From: Zeimonas sediminis
GTDB taxonomy: Bacteria > Pseudomonadota > Gammaproteobacteria > Burkholderiales > Burkholderiaceae_E
Direction of reading: 5' to 3'
DNA length: 64,000 nucleotides
Assembly (NCBI RefSeq): GCF_023721795.1
Contig: NZ_JAMQYE010000001.1
Coordinates: 1,612,001-1,676,000 of the forward strand
Both the position numbers and the translations under genes were made by a program. The notes below the pieces were generated by a model. It was given only the letters and a program-made list of their open reading frames with translations, had not been told where the DNA came from and did no database searches. Below are positions 45,630-54,554 of the stretch, one piece after another (positions within the stretch are counted from its first letter, which is position 1; each line of letters starts with the position of its first letter).

Positions 45630-47039
45630 ATGAAAAGTTCCCGCCCGCTCGCCGCGCTGCTCTGCGCGGCGCTCGCCCTGGTTCTCCTGGCCGCACCGGT
45701 CGAGCCGCTCCGGGCCCAGCAGCAGTTCGACCAGCGCGCTGCGGCGCCGTTCAGCCAGCAGGAGCTCGACCAGATGCTGGCGCCGATCGCGCTGTACCCG
45801 GACGCATTGCTCGCGCAAGTGCTGATGGCGGCCACCTATCCGCTCGAGGTCGTGCAGGCGGCGCGGTTCATGCAGCGCAACCCCGGTCTGTCGGGCGACA
45901 CGCTGGCGCGGGCGGTCGAGCCGATGCGCTGGGACCCGAGCGTGGCCGCGCTGACCCAGTTCCCGTCGGTGCTGGCCATGATGAACGAGGAGCTCGACTG
46001 GACGATCCGGCTCGGCGAGGCCTTCCTCGCGCAGCGCGAGCAGGTGATGGAAACCGTGCAGGTGCTGCGCGAGAAGGCCAGGGCGGCCGGCACGCTTCGA
46101 TCGAACGACTACCAGAACGTTATCGTTCGCGATCGGGTCATCGTCATCGACACCTGGCGCCCCGACTACTACTGGGTGCCCTACTACAACCCGCTGATCG
46201 TGTTCGGCACCTGGTGGTGGCCCGCCTACCCGCCCTTCCTGTGGGTGCCGCCGGTGATCTACCGGCCGCCCTACTTCCCGCAGGTGTACTCGGTCGGCAT
46301 CGTCTGGGGGCCGCTCACCTTCGTGATCTCGTCGCTCTGGAACGATCCCCTGCCGGTCTGGCGCGACCGCACGGTCGTGTACGGAAGCGTGGCGGTCACG
46401 AACGTGATCGTCACGAATGCGACCGCGCCGCGGCCGGTGATCTGGCAGCACGATCCTACCCACCGCCGCAGCGTCGAGTACCGCACCCCGGTCGTGCGCG
46501 ACCGCTACCCGCCCGCCTTCCCGGAGAAGCCGTCGCGGGTGTCGCCCAGCGTGCAGCCCTCGCGCGAGCCCTACCCCTATCCGGTGCCGCGCGAGCCGAG
46601 CGTGCAGGTGCCTCGCCAGCCGGGGATCCAGGCGCCCCGGGAGCCGGGCGTGGAAGTGCCGCGACAGCAGGTTCCGGTGAAGCCGTCGGTCGAGCCAGGC
46701 GCGCCCGGCGCACCGCAGCAGCCCCGGACGATCCAGGAGCGGCCGCGGATCATGGAGCAGCCGCGCTACCAGGAGCAGCCCCGGATCCAGCAACCGGCGA
46801 TCCGGGAGCCCCAGACCCGGCAACCGCAGGTCCAGCAACCCCAGTTCCGGCAGCCAGTGCAGCCGCCGGCGGCCCGACAGCCAGAGATGCGCGAGCCGCA
46901 GATCCGGCAACCGGCCATCCGCCAGCCCGAATACCGCCAGCCCGACGTCCGGCAGTCCGTTCCGAGATCGGTGCCGCAGCGCGATCCGCGCCAGCAGGGC
47001 GGGCAGAATCCCGAGTCTCCGCGACGACCCACGAACTGA
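45630..47039 (+). CDS. DUF3300 protein with long Pro/Gln/Arg repeat tail
   Basis: A 469-residue exported protein from the ATG at 45630. A signal peptide ends at about LRA (residue 29). Residues about 40-270 are the DUF3300 domain (QQELDQMLAPIALYPDALLAQVLMAATYPLEVV; tyrosine/tryptophan-rich WWWPAYPPFLWVPP). From about residue 290 to the end the protein is a low-complexity tail of short units such as RQPQIRQP, PAIREP and QPRIQQP. The domain is widespread in proteobacterial envelopes and of unknown function; the tail probably extends through the periplasm or binds cell-wall material. Confidence 0.85.
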   Translation: MKSSRPLAALLCAALALVLLAAPVEPLRAQQQFDQRAAAPFSQQELDQMLAPIALYPDALLAQVLMAATYPLEVVQAARFMQRNPGLSGDTLARAVEPMRWDPSVAALTQFPSVLAMMNEELDWTIRLGEAFLAQREQVMETVQVLREKARAAGTLRSNDYQNVIVRDRVIVIDTWRPDYYWVPYYNPLIVFGTWWWPAYPPFLWVPPVIYRPPYFPQVYSVGIVWGPLTFVISSLWNDPLPVWRDRTVVYGSVAVTNVIVTNATAPRPVIWQHDPTHRRSVEYRTPVVRDRYPPAFPEKPSRVSPSVQPSREPYPYPVPREPSVQVPRQPGIQAPREPGVEVPRQQVPVKPSVEPGAPGAPQQPRTIQERPRIMEQPRYQEQPRIQQPAIREPQTRQPQVQQPQFRQPVQPPAARQPEMREPQIRQPAIRQPEYRQPDVRQSVPRSVPQRDPRQQGGQNPESPRRPTN

Positions 47040-47049
47040 GCGAGCACGC

Positions 47050-48066
47050 GTGTCGAACCCCGCCTCCGTCTTCGAAGCCGGCGACCTCCGGCTGAGCTCC
47101 GGCGCCACCTATCGCGGCGCGCGGCTCTCCTATCGCACCTACGGCACGCTCTCGCCGGCACGCGACAACGTCGTGCTGTACCCGACCTCGTATTCGGCGC
47201 AGCACCTCGACACCCAGTGGCTGATCGAGCCCGACGGCATCCTCGATCCGACGCGCTGGTTCGTCGTGATTCCGGACATGTTCGGCAACGGCCTCTCCTC
47301 GTCGCCCGGCAACACCGCGCCGCCCTACGACGGCAGCCGCTACCCGCACTTCAGCATCCTCGACAACGTGCGCGCGCAGCGTCGCCTGTTGCGCGAGGTC
47401 TTCGGGGTCGAGCGGCTGAAGATGGTCTACGGCTGGTCGATGGGCGGCATGCAGGCCTACCAGTGGGCAGCCAGCTTTCCCGACGAGGTGGAACGGATCG
47501 CCGTGGTCTGCGGCGCCGCCCGCTGCGCGCGGCACAACTACGTGTTCCTCGAGGGCGTGAAGGCCGCGCTGACCGCCGACCCGGCCTGGCAGGACGGCCG
47601 TTTCGTCCGCAAGCCCGAGCGGGGCCTGCGCGCGATGGGCCGGGTCTACGCCGGCTGGGCGATGTCGCAGGCCTTCTACCGCGACGAGCTCTGGCGCGAG
47701 ATCGGCTTCTCGTCGCTCGAGGATTACCTGGTCGGCGGCTGGGAGGGCAACTTCCTGCGCCGCAACGCCGAGGACCTGCTCGCGCAGATCCACACCTGGC
47801 AGCACTTCAGCATCGCCGACGACCCCGCGTACGGCGGCGACTTCGACGCGGCGCTGCGCGCGATCCGCGCCGAGGTGCTGTTGATGCCGAGCCGCACCGA
47901 CCTCTACTTCCGGGTCGAGGACAACGCCGACGAACTGCCGCTGCTGTCGCGCGCACGGCTGGCGCCGATCGAGTCCGACTGGGGCCACCGCGCCGGCAAC
48001 CCGGTGCATCGCGGCGCCGACTGGTCCTTCATCCGGGCGCAGGTGCGCGAGCTGCTGGCTCGCTGA
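47050..48066 (+). CDS. Alpha/beta hydrolase, homoserine O-acetyltransferase (MetX)-like
   Basis: A 338-residue member of the MetX-like acyltransferase/hydrolase family starting with GTG at 47050. Motifs are SYRTYGTLSPARDNVVLYPTSY, IPDMFGNGLSSSPGNT, the nucleophile Ser130 in YGWSMGGMQAYQWA, the acid in MPSRTDLYF and the base in DWGHRAGNP. True MetX enzymes are longer and use different early motifs, so this is probably a paralogue acting on another acyl substrate. It overlaps rdgC tail to tail by 38 bp. Confidence 0.87.
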   Translation: MSNPASVFEAGDLRLSSGATYRGARLSYRTYGTLSPARDNVVLYPTSYSAQHLDTQWLIEPDGILDPTRWFVVIPDMFGNGLSSSPGNTAPPYDGSRYPHFSILDNVRAQRRLLREVFGVERLKMVYGWSMGGMQAYQWAASFPDEVERIAVVCGAARCARHNYVFLEGVKAALTADPAWQDGRFVRKPERGLRAMGRVYAGWAMSQAFYRDELWREIGFSSLEDYLVGGWEGNFLRRNAEDLLAQIHTWQHFSIADDPAYGGDFDAALRAIRAEVLLMPSRTDLYFRVEDNADELPLLSRARLAPIESDWGHRAGNPVHRGADWSFIRAQVRELLAR

Positions 48067-49039
48067 CGGACTCGGGCGCGATCTCGCCGCCCAGCGCCTC
48101 GACCAGTTCCGGGATCATCCGGCCGAGCTCGCCGGTGGCGATCGCCACGTCGGCATCGAAACCGTCGTCGGCCGGATCGTCCCCGCTCTCCGCCTTGCCC
48201 TCGAGCACCACGTCGAGCATCTCGATCCGCTTGAGCGTCATGCTCGCGTCGAGCAGGAAGGACACGCGATCCCGCCAGGTGATCGCGAGCTTCGTCGCCA
48301 CCTTGCCCTGCCGGACGTGGGCGACGACCTCGTCGATGTCCAGGCTGTGCCGCGCGTAGCGCACGGTTGCCCGGTCGCCCGCGCGCGCCTGCCCGGTTCC
48401 CTCGAGCGCCGCGTCGGACTCGCCGGCGCCCGCCTGCTTCAGCTCGCATTCCTGGTCGATCGAGAAGCCCGGCGGGGCCTCGCGCTCGGCGAGCCATAGC
48501 GACATCGCGGTGGACGGCGCCATCTGCGTCTTCAGCAGGCCGGCCGGCAGCACGGCGCCCAGGTCGCGGAAGGCCTCGATCAGCGCGCCGACCGCTTCGT
48601 CGGCTTTCGCCGCGCTGCCCGCGCCCACCACCAGCAGCCCGGCCTTCGGGTCGAGCCAGATCCGGGTGGTCGCGAACTTGCTGAAGGCGCGCGGCAGCAG
48701 GTCGACGACGATCTCTTCCTTCAACTCCTTGCGAAGCTTGCCGCGCGGCCGGCTGCCGGTTTCCTGCTCGATCTTCTGCAGGCGCGCCTCCAGCGCATCG
48801 CGGACCGCCGCGCCGGGCACGGCCCGGGTCTCGGTGCGCAGGCAAAGGATCCAGTGGCCGCCGACCGATTCCACCAGCGCCTCGTGCTCGCGTCCGCGCG
48901 GCTCGATCCACCCTGCCGAGCGCGGCTCGGTCGGGCCGCAGGGAACGAAGCGGGCGCGATCCAGCGCGCCCTCGAGGCTGGCGAGCGACGGCGGCTCCCA
49001 TCCGGGAGCGATCCGGTAGACGATGGCTGACTTGAACAT
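48029..49039 (-). CDS. rdgC: Recombination-associated protein RdgC
   Basis: A 336-residue ring-forming DNA-binding protein that moderates RecA activity. It begins MFKSAIVYRIAPGW and contains HWILCLRTETRAVPGAAVRDALEARLQKIEQETG, then RKELKEEIVVDLLPRAFSK and KVATKLAITWRDRVSFLLD, the conserved RdgC blocks. E. coli RdgC has 303 residues; the extra length is mainly the Ala/Pro/Glu-rich C-terminus, which lies in the region overlapping the convergent gene. Confidence 0.93.
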   Translation of the reverse strand: MFKSAIVYRIAPGWEPPSLASLEGALDRARFVPCGPTEPRSAGWIEPRGREHEALVESVGGHWILCLRTETRAVPGAAVRDALEARLQKIEQETGSRPRGKLRKELKEEIVVDLLPRAFSKFATTRIWLDPKAGLLVVGAGSAAKADEAVGALIEAFRDLGAVLPAGLLKTQMAPSTAMSLWLAEREAPPGFSIDQECELKQAGAGESDAALEGTGQARAGDRATVRYARHSLDIDEVVAHVRQGKVATKLAITWRDRVSFLLDASMTLKRIEMLDVVLEGKAESGDDPADDGFDADVAIATGELGRMIPELVEALGGEIAPESVSEPAARAPAPG

Positions 49040-49147
49040 GGGCGACGGTGCGATCCGGTTTCGGGAGCGGGAGACTAACCGAAAGCGGCGGTCCGGCGAA
49101 AACGCGCGAACCGGAATGCCCGCCCTGGCGGGCCCTCGCGCCGCGCG

Positions 49148-49153
49148 GATAAT
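49148..49153 (+). promoter_or_regulatory. -10 element close to the MFS start
   Basis: GATAAT, five of six matches to TATAAT, ends nine bases before the ATG at 49163. There is no Shine-Dalgarno between, so transcription would begin about two or three bases before the start codon. No -35 is seen at the usual distance. Confidence 0.35.
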
Positions 49154-49162
49154 CCTCTCGCC

Positions 49163-50458
49163 ATGAGAGGCTTCTACGGCTGGCGCATGGTCGTCGCGGG
49201 TTCGGGTCTGCAGTTCCTGCAGGCCAGCCTGATGATCCAGGCTTTCGGCGCCTACGTGGCGGTCCTCACCGAGGAAAAGGGCTGGAGCAAGACCGCACTG
49301 GCCGGCGCGGCGGCGCTGCAGTCGGTCGAGACCGCGCTGATCGGCCCGGTGCTGGGCTGGCTCGTCGACAAGGTCGGCGAGCACCGCCTGATCCGCTTCG
49401 GCATCGTCGTGTTCGGTCTGGGCCTGATCGCGATGGGCTTCGTCGACACGCTTGCCGGGTTCTACGGCGCGGTGCTGATGATCGCGCTGGGCAGCAGCCT
49501 GGCCGGCTACTTCACGATCAACATCGCGATCATCCACTGGTTCGAGCGCCAGCGGGCGCGGGCGCTGTCGTCGGTGGGGCTGGGGCTGGCGCTGGGCGGG
49601 ATCGCGGTGCCGCTCGTGGCCGCGTCGATCACGGGCTTCGGCTGGCGGGCCACCGCGATCGGCTCCGGCGTGCTCGCGATCGCGATCGGCTGGCCGCTGG
49701 CGCGCGTCTTCCGCGGCCGGCCGCAGTCGCTGGGCACGCGGATCGACGGCCACCTGCCGCGCCCCGCGGCGGCCGCTAGCGAGGCCTCGCCCGGGGCCGG
49801 CGCGACCGCGTCGGATGCCGCCGACGCGGCCCTGCCCACTGCCGACGAGACACCCGGCCTGACCGCCCGGCAGGCCCTGCGAACCCGCGCCTTCTGGCTG
49901 ATCTCGCTGGGCCACGGCTTCGCGCTGCTGGCGGTCACGAGCGTCAACGTGCACGCGATCTCGCACATCAAGGAGGGCCTCGGATACTCGGTGGCCCAGG
50001 CCTCGCTGGCGATCACGCTGATGACCGCCGCGCAGATCGGCGGCGTGCTGCTCGGCATGGCAGTGGGCGACCGCTTCGACAAGCGGCGGATCTGCGCGGC
50101 CTGCATGGTCGGCCACGGCGCCGGCCTGCTGATGCTGACCTACGCGACCGGGCCCGCAATGCTCGCCGCCTTCGCGCTGCTGCACGGCACCGCCTGGGGC
50201 CTGCGCGGCCCGCTGATGCAGGCGATCCGCGCCGACTACTTCGGGCGCAGGTCGATCGGCCTGATCATGGGGCTGTCGTCGCTGATCATCGCGCTGGGGC
50301 AGGTCGGCGGCCCGATGGTGGCCGGCGCCTTCGCCGACCTGACCGGCGACTACCGGCTCGGCTACACCTTGCTCGCCCTTTTGGCGGTCGCGGGATCCCT
50401 CGCCTTCCTGCTGGCGAAGCCGCCACGCCTGCCGGCCACGCCCGGGGCGGTTGCCTGA
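49163..50458 (+). CDS. MFS transporter (oxalate/formate-antiporter-like)
   Basis: A 431-residue twelve-helix permease starting MRGFYGWRMVVAGSGLQFLQ, the typical N-terminus of the OFA-like MFS subgroup, with a TM2-3 motif-A segment GWLVDKVGEHRLIRFG, an Ala/Pro-rich central loop (residues about 200-235) and a second-half GMAVGDRFDKRRICAACM. Monocarboxylates are the usual substrates of this subgroup. No Shine-Dalgarno is visible before the ATG, in keeping with a leaderless start. Confidence 0.88.
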   Translation: MRGFYGWRMVVAGSGLQFLQASLMIQAFGAYVAVLTEEKGWSKTALAGAAALQSVETALIGPVLGWLVDKVGEHRLIRFGIVVFGLGLIAMGFVDTLAGFYGAVLMIALGSSLAGYFTINIAIIHWFERQRARALSSVGLGLALGGIAVPLVAASITGFGWRATAIGSGVLAIAIGWPLARVFRGRPQSLGTRIDGHLPRPAAAASEASPGAGATASDAADAALPTADETPGLTARQALRTRAFWLISLGHGFALLAVTSVNVHAISHIKEGLGYSVAQASLAITLMTAAQIGGVLLGMAVGDRFDKRRICAACMVGHGAGLLMLTYATGPAMLAAFALLHGTAWGLRGPLMQAIRADYFGRRSIGLIMGLSSLIIALGQVGGPMVAGAFADLTGDYRLGYTLLALLAVAGSLAFLLAKPPRLPATPGAVA

Positions 50459-50504
50459 CGCCCGCTGCGCGCGGGCTGCACCGCCGCCGGGCCCGCCGGC
50501 GATG

Positions 50505-50645
50505 TCACGGCCCGCCCAGGCAGTTCTCGTAAGGCAACGGGCACGGCGTCACGCCGCCCGGGCCATAGGACTTCGCCGGCGCCACCGCGCAGGCGCCGAG
50601 CAGGCTCGCAAGCAAAAGGACGATGGACAGTCTCGCTGCGTTCAT
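50505..50645 (-). CDS. 46-residue lipoprotein with C-P-x2-Y-x2-C tail
   Basis: A tiny lipoprotein from the ATG at 50645 (GGAGGTG seven bases upstream). The signal NAARLSIVLLLASLLGAC ends in an L-G-A-C lipobox, leaving a 28-residue mature lipopeptide that finishes TPCPLPYENCLGGP. The two cysteines of CPLPYENC could form a loop after export. Its C-terminus matches in plan the 41-residue lipoprotein at 52068-52193. Function unknown. Confidence 0.75.
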   Translation of the reverse strand: MNAARLSIVLLLASLLGACAVAPAKSYGPGGVTPCPLPYENCLGGP

Positions 50646-50865
50646 GACGGGCACCTCCAACATGCCGTTGCGACGGTCGCGCGCAGGCGGTGATCGGCGA
50701 GCGGACGCTCTCGGCGCGAGCGCCGGGAGGCGCGAAACCCCTGCACATTGCCATCGTAGGCGCGAGCCCGGTGGCCGTTCTTGACCTGCGACATCCTTCA
50801 CGCCGAACCGGGCGCCGAGAGCGCCGCGCGGCGCCGGACCGGAAACCGGACCGGGCCAGGAAGCG

Positions 50866-51942
50866 TCAACCCTGCGCCGGCAAGCGGTCGTCGGATGCCG
50901 CGGCGCCGAAGTTGCGGCAGATCGAGGTCTGCTTCTCCTTCAGCAGCAGCCGGCCGCCGGTCGTGCGGTAAGTGTTCAGCGTCCGGACGATCAGCATCGC
51001 GGCGCCGCGCGATCCGCTCTTGACGCTCGCGCCGACGATCGCGCTGGTCGCGCTGACCGTCTCGCCGACGCGCAGCAGGCTGGCGATCTCGACGTCGTTG
51101 CCGCCGTTGACCGCCCCGGGCAGCGCGATCCCGAGCCGCGCCGCGAGATTGCGGCCGATCTCGTTGACACCTTCGCGGCCCATCGCAGCCGGATCGGTCG
51201 ACAGCGGAAGACTGCCCGGCATCGCCTCGAGGCCATGGATCGGGAACAGTGGCGGCGCGACGACCGTGCCGTGCGCGCTCGCGCGGCCGGCCTCGGGATC
51301 GAAGTATTCTGCGCGCAGGTCGCCGATCGCATCGGCGAACAGGCGCAGCCTGCTGAGGTCCAGCGGATAAGCCGAGACCCGCCGCTGCGGCGCTTCGCCG
51401 ATCGCAACGGCCAGTTGCGGCGGCACAGGACCGACGGGCTCCTCGATCGACTCGTCGAGCGCGAGGTCGCCCAGGGCTTCCGGCACCACGAACGCTTCGG
51501 TGGCGTCCCCGGGCGCCCGCCGCACGAGCACCGCCGAGCCCAGCGTGGTGTCGCGCTGCTGGCCGAGGTTCGTGATCGCCACATCGACGAGAACCATCTC
51601 GAGGCCGGCGCGCCGCTCGACCGATCGGACGCTGCCGCCGACGCTCAGCGCCTCGCCCAGGAAGTCCGGTCCGGCGAAGCGGAATGCCAGCCGCCACGGC
51701 CAGAAGGCCGGGCCGAAGGCCCTCTCCAGGCACTGCACGAGCAGGTGCTGCTTCAGCGCGCCGTTGACCACGCGCTCGGGCAGGCCCGCATGGCGCTGCG
51801 CGTAGTCGAGGTCGTAGTGGATCTTGTCCCAGTTCTGCTGCGCTGCGCACCACCTGACGATGTGGCTGCTCGCATAGGGGCCCTTGACCAGGGCCGGCAG
51901 GGCCTGGCCCGGCGCGGGATGCGAAAGCACGGCTGCGTCCAT
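50866..51942 (-). CDS. Tandem hot-dog protein (MaoC-like dehydratase fold)
   Basis: A 358-residue protein made of two hot-dog domains. Residues about 10-150 are MaoC-like with the hydratase signature QNWDKIHYDLDYAQRHAGLPERVVNG (Asp39 and His42); residues about 190-345 resemble the N-terminal FAS1-type hot dog (RLFADAIGDLRAEYFDPE, VAPPLFPIHG). The order, catalytic half first, is opposite to most two-domain MaoC hydratases. It probably hydrates an enoyl-CoA such as a mesaconyl- or branched acyl-CoA. ATG at 51942. Confidence 0.8.
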   Translation of the reverse strand: MDAAVLSHPAPGQALPALVKGPYASSHIVRWCAAQQNWDKIHYDLDYAQRHAGLPERVVNGALKQHLLVQCLERAFGPAFWPWRLAFRFAGPDFLGEALSVGGSVRSVERRAGLEMVLVDVAITNLGQQRDTTLGSAVLVRRAPGDATEAFVVPEALGDLALDESIEEPVGPVPPQLAVAIGEAPQRRVSAYPLDLSRLRLFADAIGDLRAEYFDPEAGRASAHGTVVAPPLFPIHGLEAMPGSLPLSTDPAAMGREGVNEIGRNLAARLGIALPGAVNGGNDVEIASLLRVGETVSATSAIVGASVKSGSRGAAMLIVRTLNTYRTTGGRLLLKEKQTSICRNFGAAASDDRLPAQG

Positions 51943-52067
51943 GGTCCTGGTTCCCCCTCGCTTTCCGGCCCTCGGCCGCTACCGCCCCGACGCTATCATG
52001 GGCGCGCCGCGGCGCATCGGCGCCTGCGGCAGACCGCCACGCGACGGCCCCCGCGCCGAGGTGCACG

Positions 52068-52193
52068 ATGCGATTCCTGATTCCGTTTTTCGCCGCGATC
52101 GCGCTCGCAGCCTGCGCCGCGACGCCCGATTCCGGCACGACGTCCTGGCCGACCGCCTGTCCCGAGGGGTACAACGGCTGCTTCGCCGACTGA
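52068..52193 (+). CDS. 41-residue lipoprotein with C-P-x2-Y-x2-C tail
   Basis: A tiny lipoprotein from the ATG at 52068. The signal MRFLIPFFAAIALAAC ends in an L-A-A-C lipobox; the mature part is 26 residues and ends TACPEGYNGCFAD. The C-P-x2-Y-x2-C motif and length repeat those of the gene at 50505-50645 on the other strand. Nine bp separate its stop from the GGT-like gene, so the two are probably co-transcribed from a promoter near a TATCAT at 51994-51999. Confidence 0.75.
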   Translation: MRFLIPFFAAIALAACAATPDSGTTSWPTACPEGYNGCFAD

Positions 52194-52202
52194 GAGGTCA
52201 TA

Positions 52203-53879
52203 GTGAGCGGACTCCCCTTCGAATGCGAGAAGCGCCCGGCCACCGGCACCCGCGGGATGGTCGTCACGAACCACCCGCTCGCCTCGGCCGCTGGCGCGGA
52301 GATGCTCGCCGCGGGAGGCAACGCGATCGACGCGGCGGTGGCCGCGCTGTTCACGCTCAGCGTCGTCGAGCCGATGATGGTCGGCATCTTCGGCGGCGGC
52401 CTGTCGCACATCCGGCTCGCCGACGGCCGGCACACGGTCGTCGACGGCCTGAGCTGCGCGCCGTCCGCGGCGCGGCCCGACACCTACCGCCCGGTCTCCG
52501 ACCGGATGCCGGACTACATGGAGACCGAGGGCCGCGAGAACGCGGTCGGCGCGACGTCGGTCGCGGTGCCCGGCAACCTGCTCGGCTGGTGCGAAGCCGC
52601 GAGCCGGCACGGCCGCTTGCCGCTGGCCGACCTGCTCGAACCGGCGATCCGGCACGCGCGCCGGGGCTTCCGGATCACCGAGTACCTGTCGGGCTGCATC
52701 GCGGAATGCGCGCCGGACCTGGCGGCCGACGCGGAGATCGCCCGCCTGTTCCTGCCGAACGGCCGCCCGCTCGCCGCCGGCGAGCGCCTGGTGTCCGGCG
52801 ACTACGCGGAAACGCTCGCCGCGATCGCCGCGCAGGGCCCGGCGGCGCTGCACGGCGGCGAGCTGGGCCGCCACGCGGTCGATGCGCTGGCGGCCCGCGG
52901 CGGGTTGCTGTCGCTCGACGATCTTGCCGGCTTCCGGCTGGTCGACCGCGCGCCGGTGCGCGGCAGCTATCGCGGCCACGAGATCATCGGCCCCCCGCCG
53001 CCGTCGGCCGGCGGCGTCCACGTGCTGCAGATGCTGAACATCCTCGAGGGCTTCGACCTGCGGGGCATGGGATTCGGTTCGGCCGAATCGATGCACCTGC
53101 TGGCCGAGGTCCTGAAGATCGCGTTCGCCGACCGGGCCGCAGCCACCGCCGACCCGGCCTTCGTGAGCGTGCCGGTCGAGAGGCTGGTGTCGAAGGAATA
53201 CGCCGGGCAGCGCCGCGCCGCGATCGACACGCGGCAGGCCAGCGAATGGCTGCCCGGCGTTGCGCTGCCGCGCGAGTCGGCCAACACGACCCACGTGAGC
53301 GTGGCCGACCGCGACGGCAACATCGTGGCCAGCACGCAGACGATCAACAGCCTGTTCGGGGCGCGGATCATGATCCCGGGCACCGGCATCATCCCGAACA
53401 ACTACATGTACCTGTTCGATCCGCACCCGGGCAAGGCGCTGTCGGTCGCCCCCGGCAAGCGGGTCACGACCTCGACCGCGCCCACGATCGTGCTGCGCGA
53501 CGGCCGGCCGCGCTACGTGCTCGGCCTGCCCGGCGGCCTGCGGATCTTCGGTTCGGTGATGCAGGCGCTGGTCAACCTGATCGACCACGGCATGACGATG
53601 CAGCAGGCGGTCGAGGCGCCGCGCCTGTGGACCCAGGGCCAGGAGCTGGAGGTCGAGCAGGGCCTGCCGGAAGCCGGCCGGGCCGCGCTGCGGGGGATGG
53701 GGCACCGGCTCGCGGTCGTGCCGCACGTGGCCGGCGGCATGAACGGCATCGAATTCGCGGACGACGGGTCGATGACCGGCGCCGCCTGCTGGCGGGCCGA
53801 CGGCACCGCGATCGGGCTGGGCGGCGGACTGGCGCGGCCGAACACCCGGTTCTGGCCCGAAGCGCCGCGAGCCACATGA
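52203..53879 (+). CDS. Gamma-glutamyltransferase-fold Ntn hydrolase, cytoplasmic, atypical glutamate site
   Basis: A 558-residue GGT-family protein. The self-cleavage/nucleophile threonine is Thr362 in ESANTTHVSVADRDGN, as in E. coli Ggt, with NSLFGARIM following. Two features differ from true GGT: the FREMAPA segment with the arginine that holds the glutamate carboxylate reads GLSCAPS, and GSPGGSRI reads GLPGGLRI. With no signal peptide, it is more likely an amidase or acylase of the oxamate-amidohydrolase/cephalosporin-acylase kind. GTG at 52203 with GAGAGG upstream. Confidence 0.87.
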   Translation: MSGLPFECEKRPATGTRGMVVTNHPLASAAGAEMLAAGGNAIDAAVAALFTLSVVEPMMVGIFGGGLSHIRLADGRHTVVDGLSCAPSAARPDTYRPVSDRMPDYMETEGRENAVGATSVAVPGNLLGWCEAASRHGRLPLADLLEPAIRHARRGFRITEYLSGCIAECAPDLAADAEIARLFLPNGRPLAAGERLVSGDYAETLAAIAAQGPAALHGGELGRHAVDALAARGGLLSLDDLAGFRLVDRAPVRGSYRGHEIIGPPPPSAGGVHVLQMLNILEGFDLRGMGFGSAESMHLLAEVLKIAFADRAAATADPAFVSVPVERLVSKEYAGQRRAAIDTRQASEWLPGVALPRESANTTHVSVADRDGNIVASTQTINSLFGARIMIPGTGIIPNNYMYLFDPHPGKALSVAPGKRVTTSTAPTIVLRDGRPRYVLGLPGGLRIFGSVMQALVNLIDHGMTMQQAVEAPRLWTQGQELEVEQGLPEAGRAALRGMGHRLAVVPHVAGGMNGIEFADDGSMTGAACWRADGTAIGLGGGLARPNTRFWPEAPRAT

Positions 53880-53899
53880 TTCGAATGGAGAACTTGAAG

Positions 53900-54520
53900 A
53901 TGCTGAAGATCTGGGGACGCCGCAACTCGATCAACGTGATGAAGGTGCTGTGGGTCTGCGACGAGCTGTCGCTGCCCTACGAGCGTATCGACGCCGGGAT
54001 GCAGTTCGGCGTGGTGAACACGCCCGAATACGCCGCGCTGAACCCGAACCGCAGGGTGCCCACGATCGAGGACGACGGTTTCGTGCTGGCCGAGTCGAAC
54101 ACGATCGTGCGCTACCTGGCCGCCCGGCACGGCCGCGAGGACCTGCTCCCTTCGGACGTCCGCCAGCGCGCCCGCATCGAGCAGTGGATGGACTGGGCGT
54201 CGTTCAGCCTGGCGATCGGGATGACGCCGCTCTTCTGGCAGCTGGTCCGCACGCCCGAGGACAAGCGCGACCCGAAGCTGATCGCCGCCAACGCCGCCGA
54301 GGCCGAGCGCTGCATGCGCATCCTCGACGAGCAACTCGCCGACAAGGCCTACCTGGCCGGCCCCGGGTTCACGCTGGCCGACGTGCCCGCCGCCGCCTTC
54401 GTCCATCGCTGGCTGAAGCTGCCGATCGAGCACCCGTCGCTGCCCAGGCTCGAGGACTACTACCGCCGCATGCTCGAGCGGCCGGCCTACCGCGAGCACG
54501 TGGCGCTGGAACTGAGCTGA
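53900..54520 (+). CDS. Glutathione S-transferase family protein
   Basis: A 206-residue GST: thioredoxin-like N-terminal half (MLKIWGRRNSINVMKVLWVCDELSLPYERID, NPNRRVPTIEDDGFVLAESNTIVRYLA) and an all-helical C-terminal half (AYLAGPGFTLADVPAAAFVHRWL). The ATG at 53900 has GGAGAA seven bases upstream and gives the family N-terminus. An in-frame ATG at 53876 overlaps the preceding stop (ATGA) and is the alternative, adding eight residues. Confidence 0.9.
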   Translation: MLKIWGRRNSINVMKVLWVCDELSLPYERIDAGMQFGVVNTPEYAALNPNRRVPTIEDDGFVLAESNTIVRYLAARHGREDLLPSDVRQRARIEQWMDWASFSLAIGMTPLFWQLVRTPEDKRDPKLIAANAAEAERCMRILDEQLADKAYLAGPGFTLADVPAAAFVHRWLKLPIEHPSLPRLEDYYRRMLERPAYREHVALELS

Positions 54521-54554
54521 GGGCGCGCCTGAAGGACTCGCCGGCGACTCCTTC

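Noticed and set aside
53900-54520. Extending the GST upstream as one long frame from 51884
   Set aside because: The upstream part is an out-of-frame shadow of the GGT-like gene; the GST fold begins at MLKIWG.
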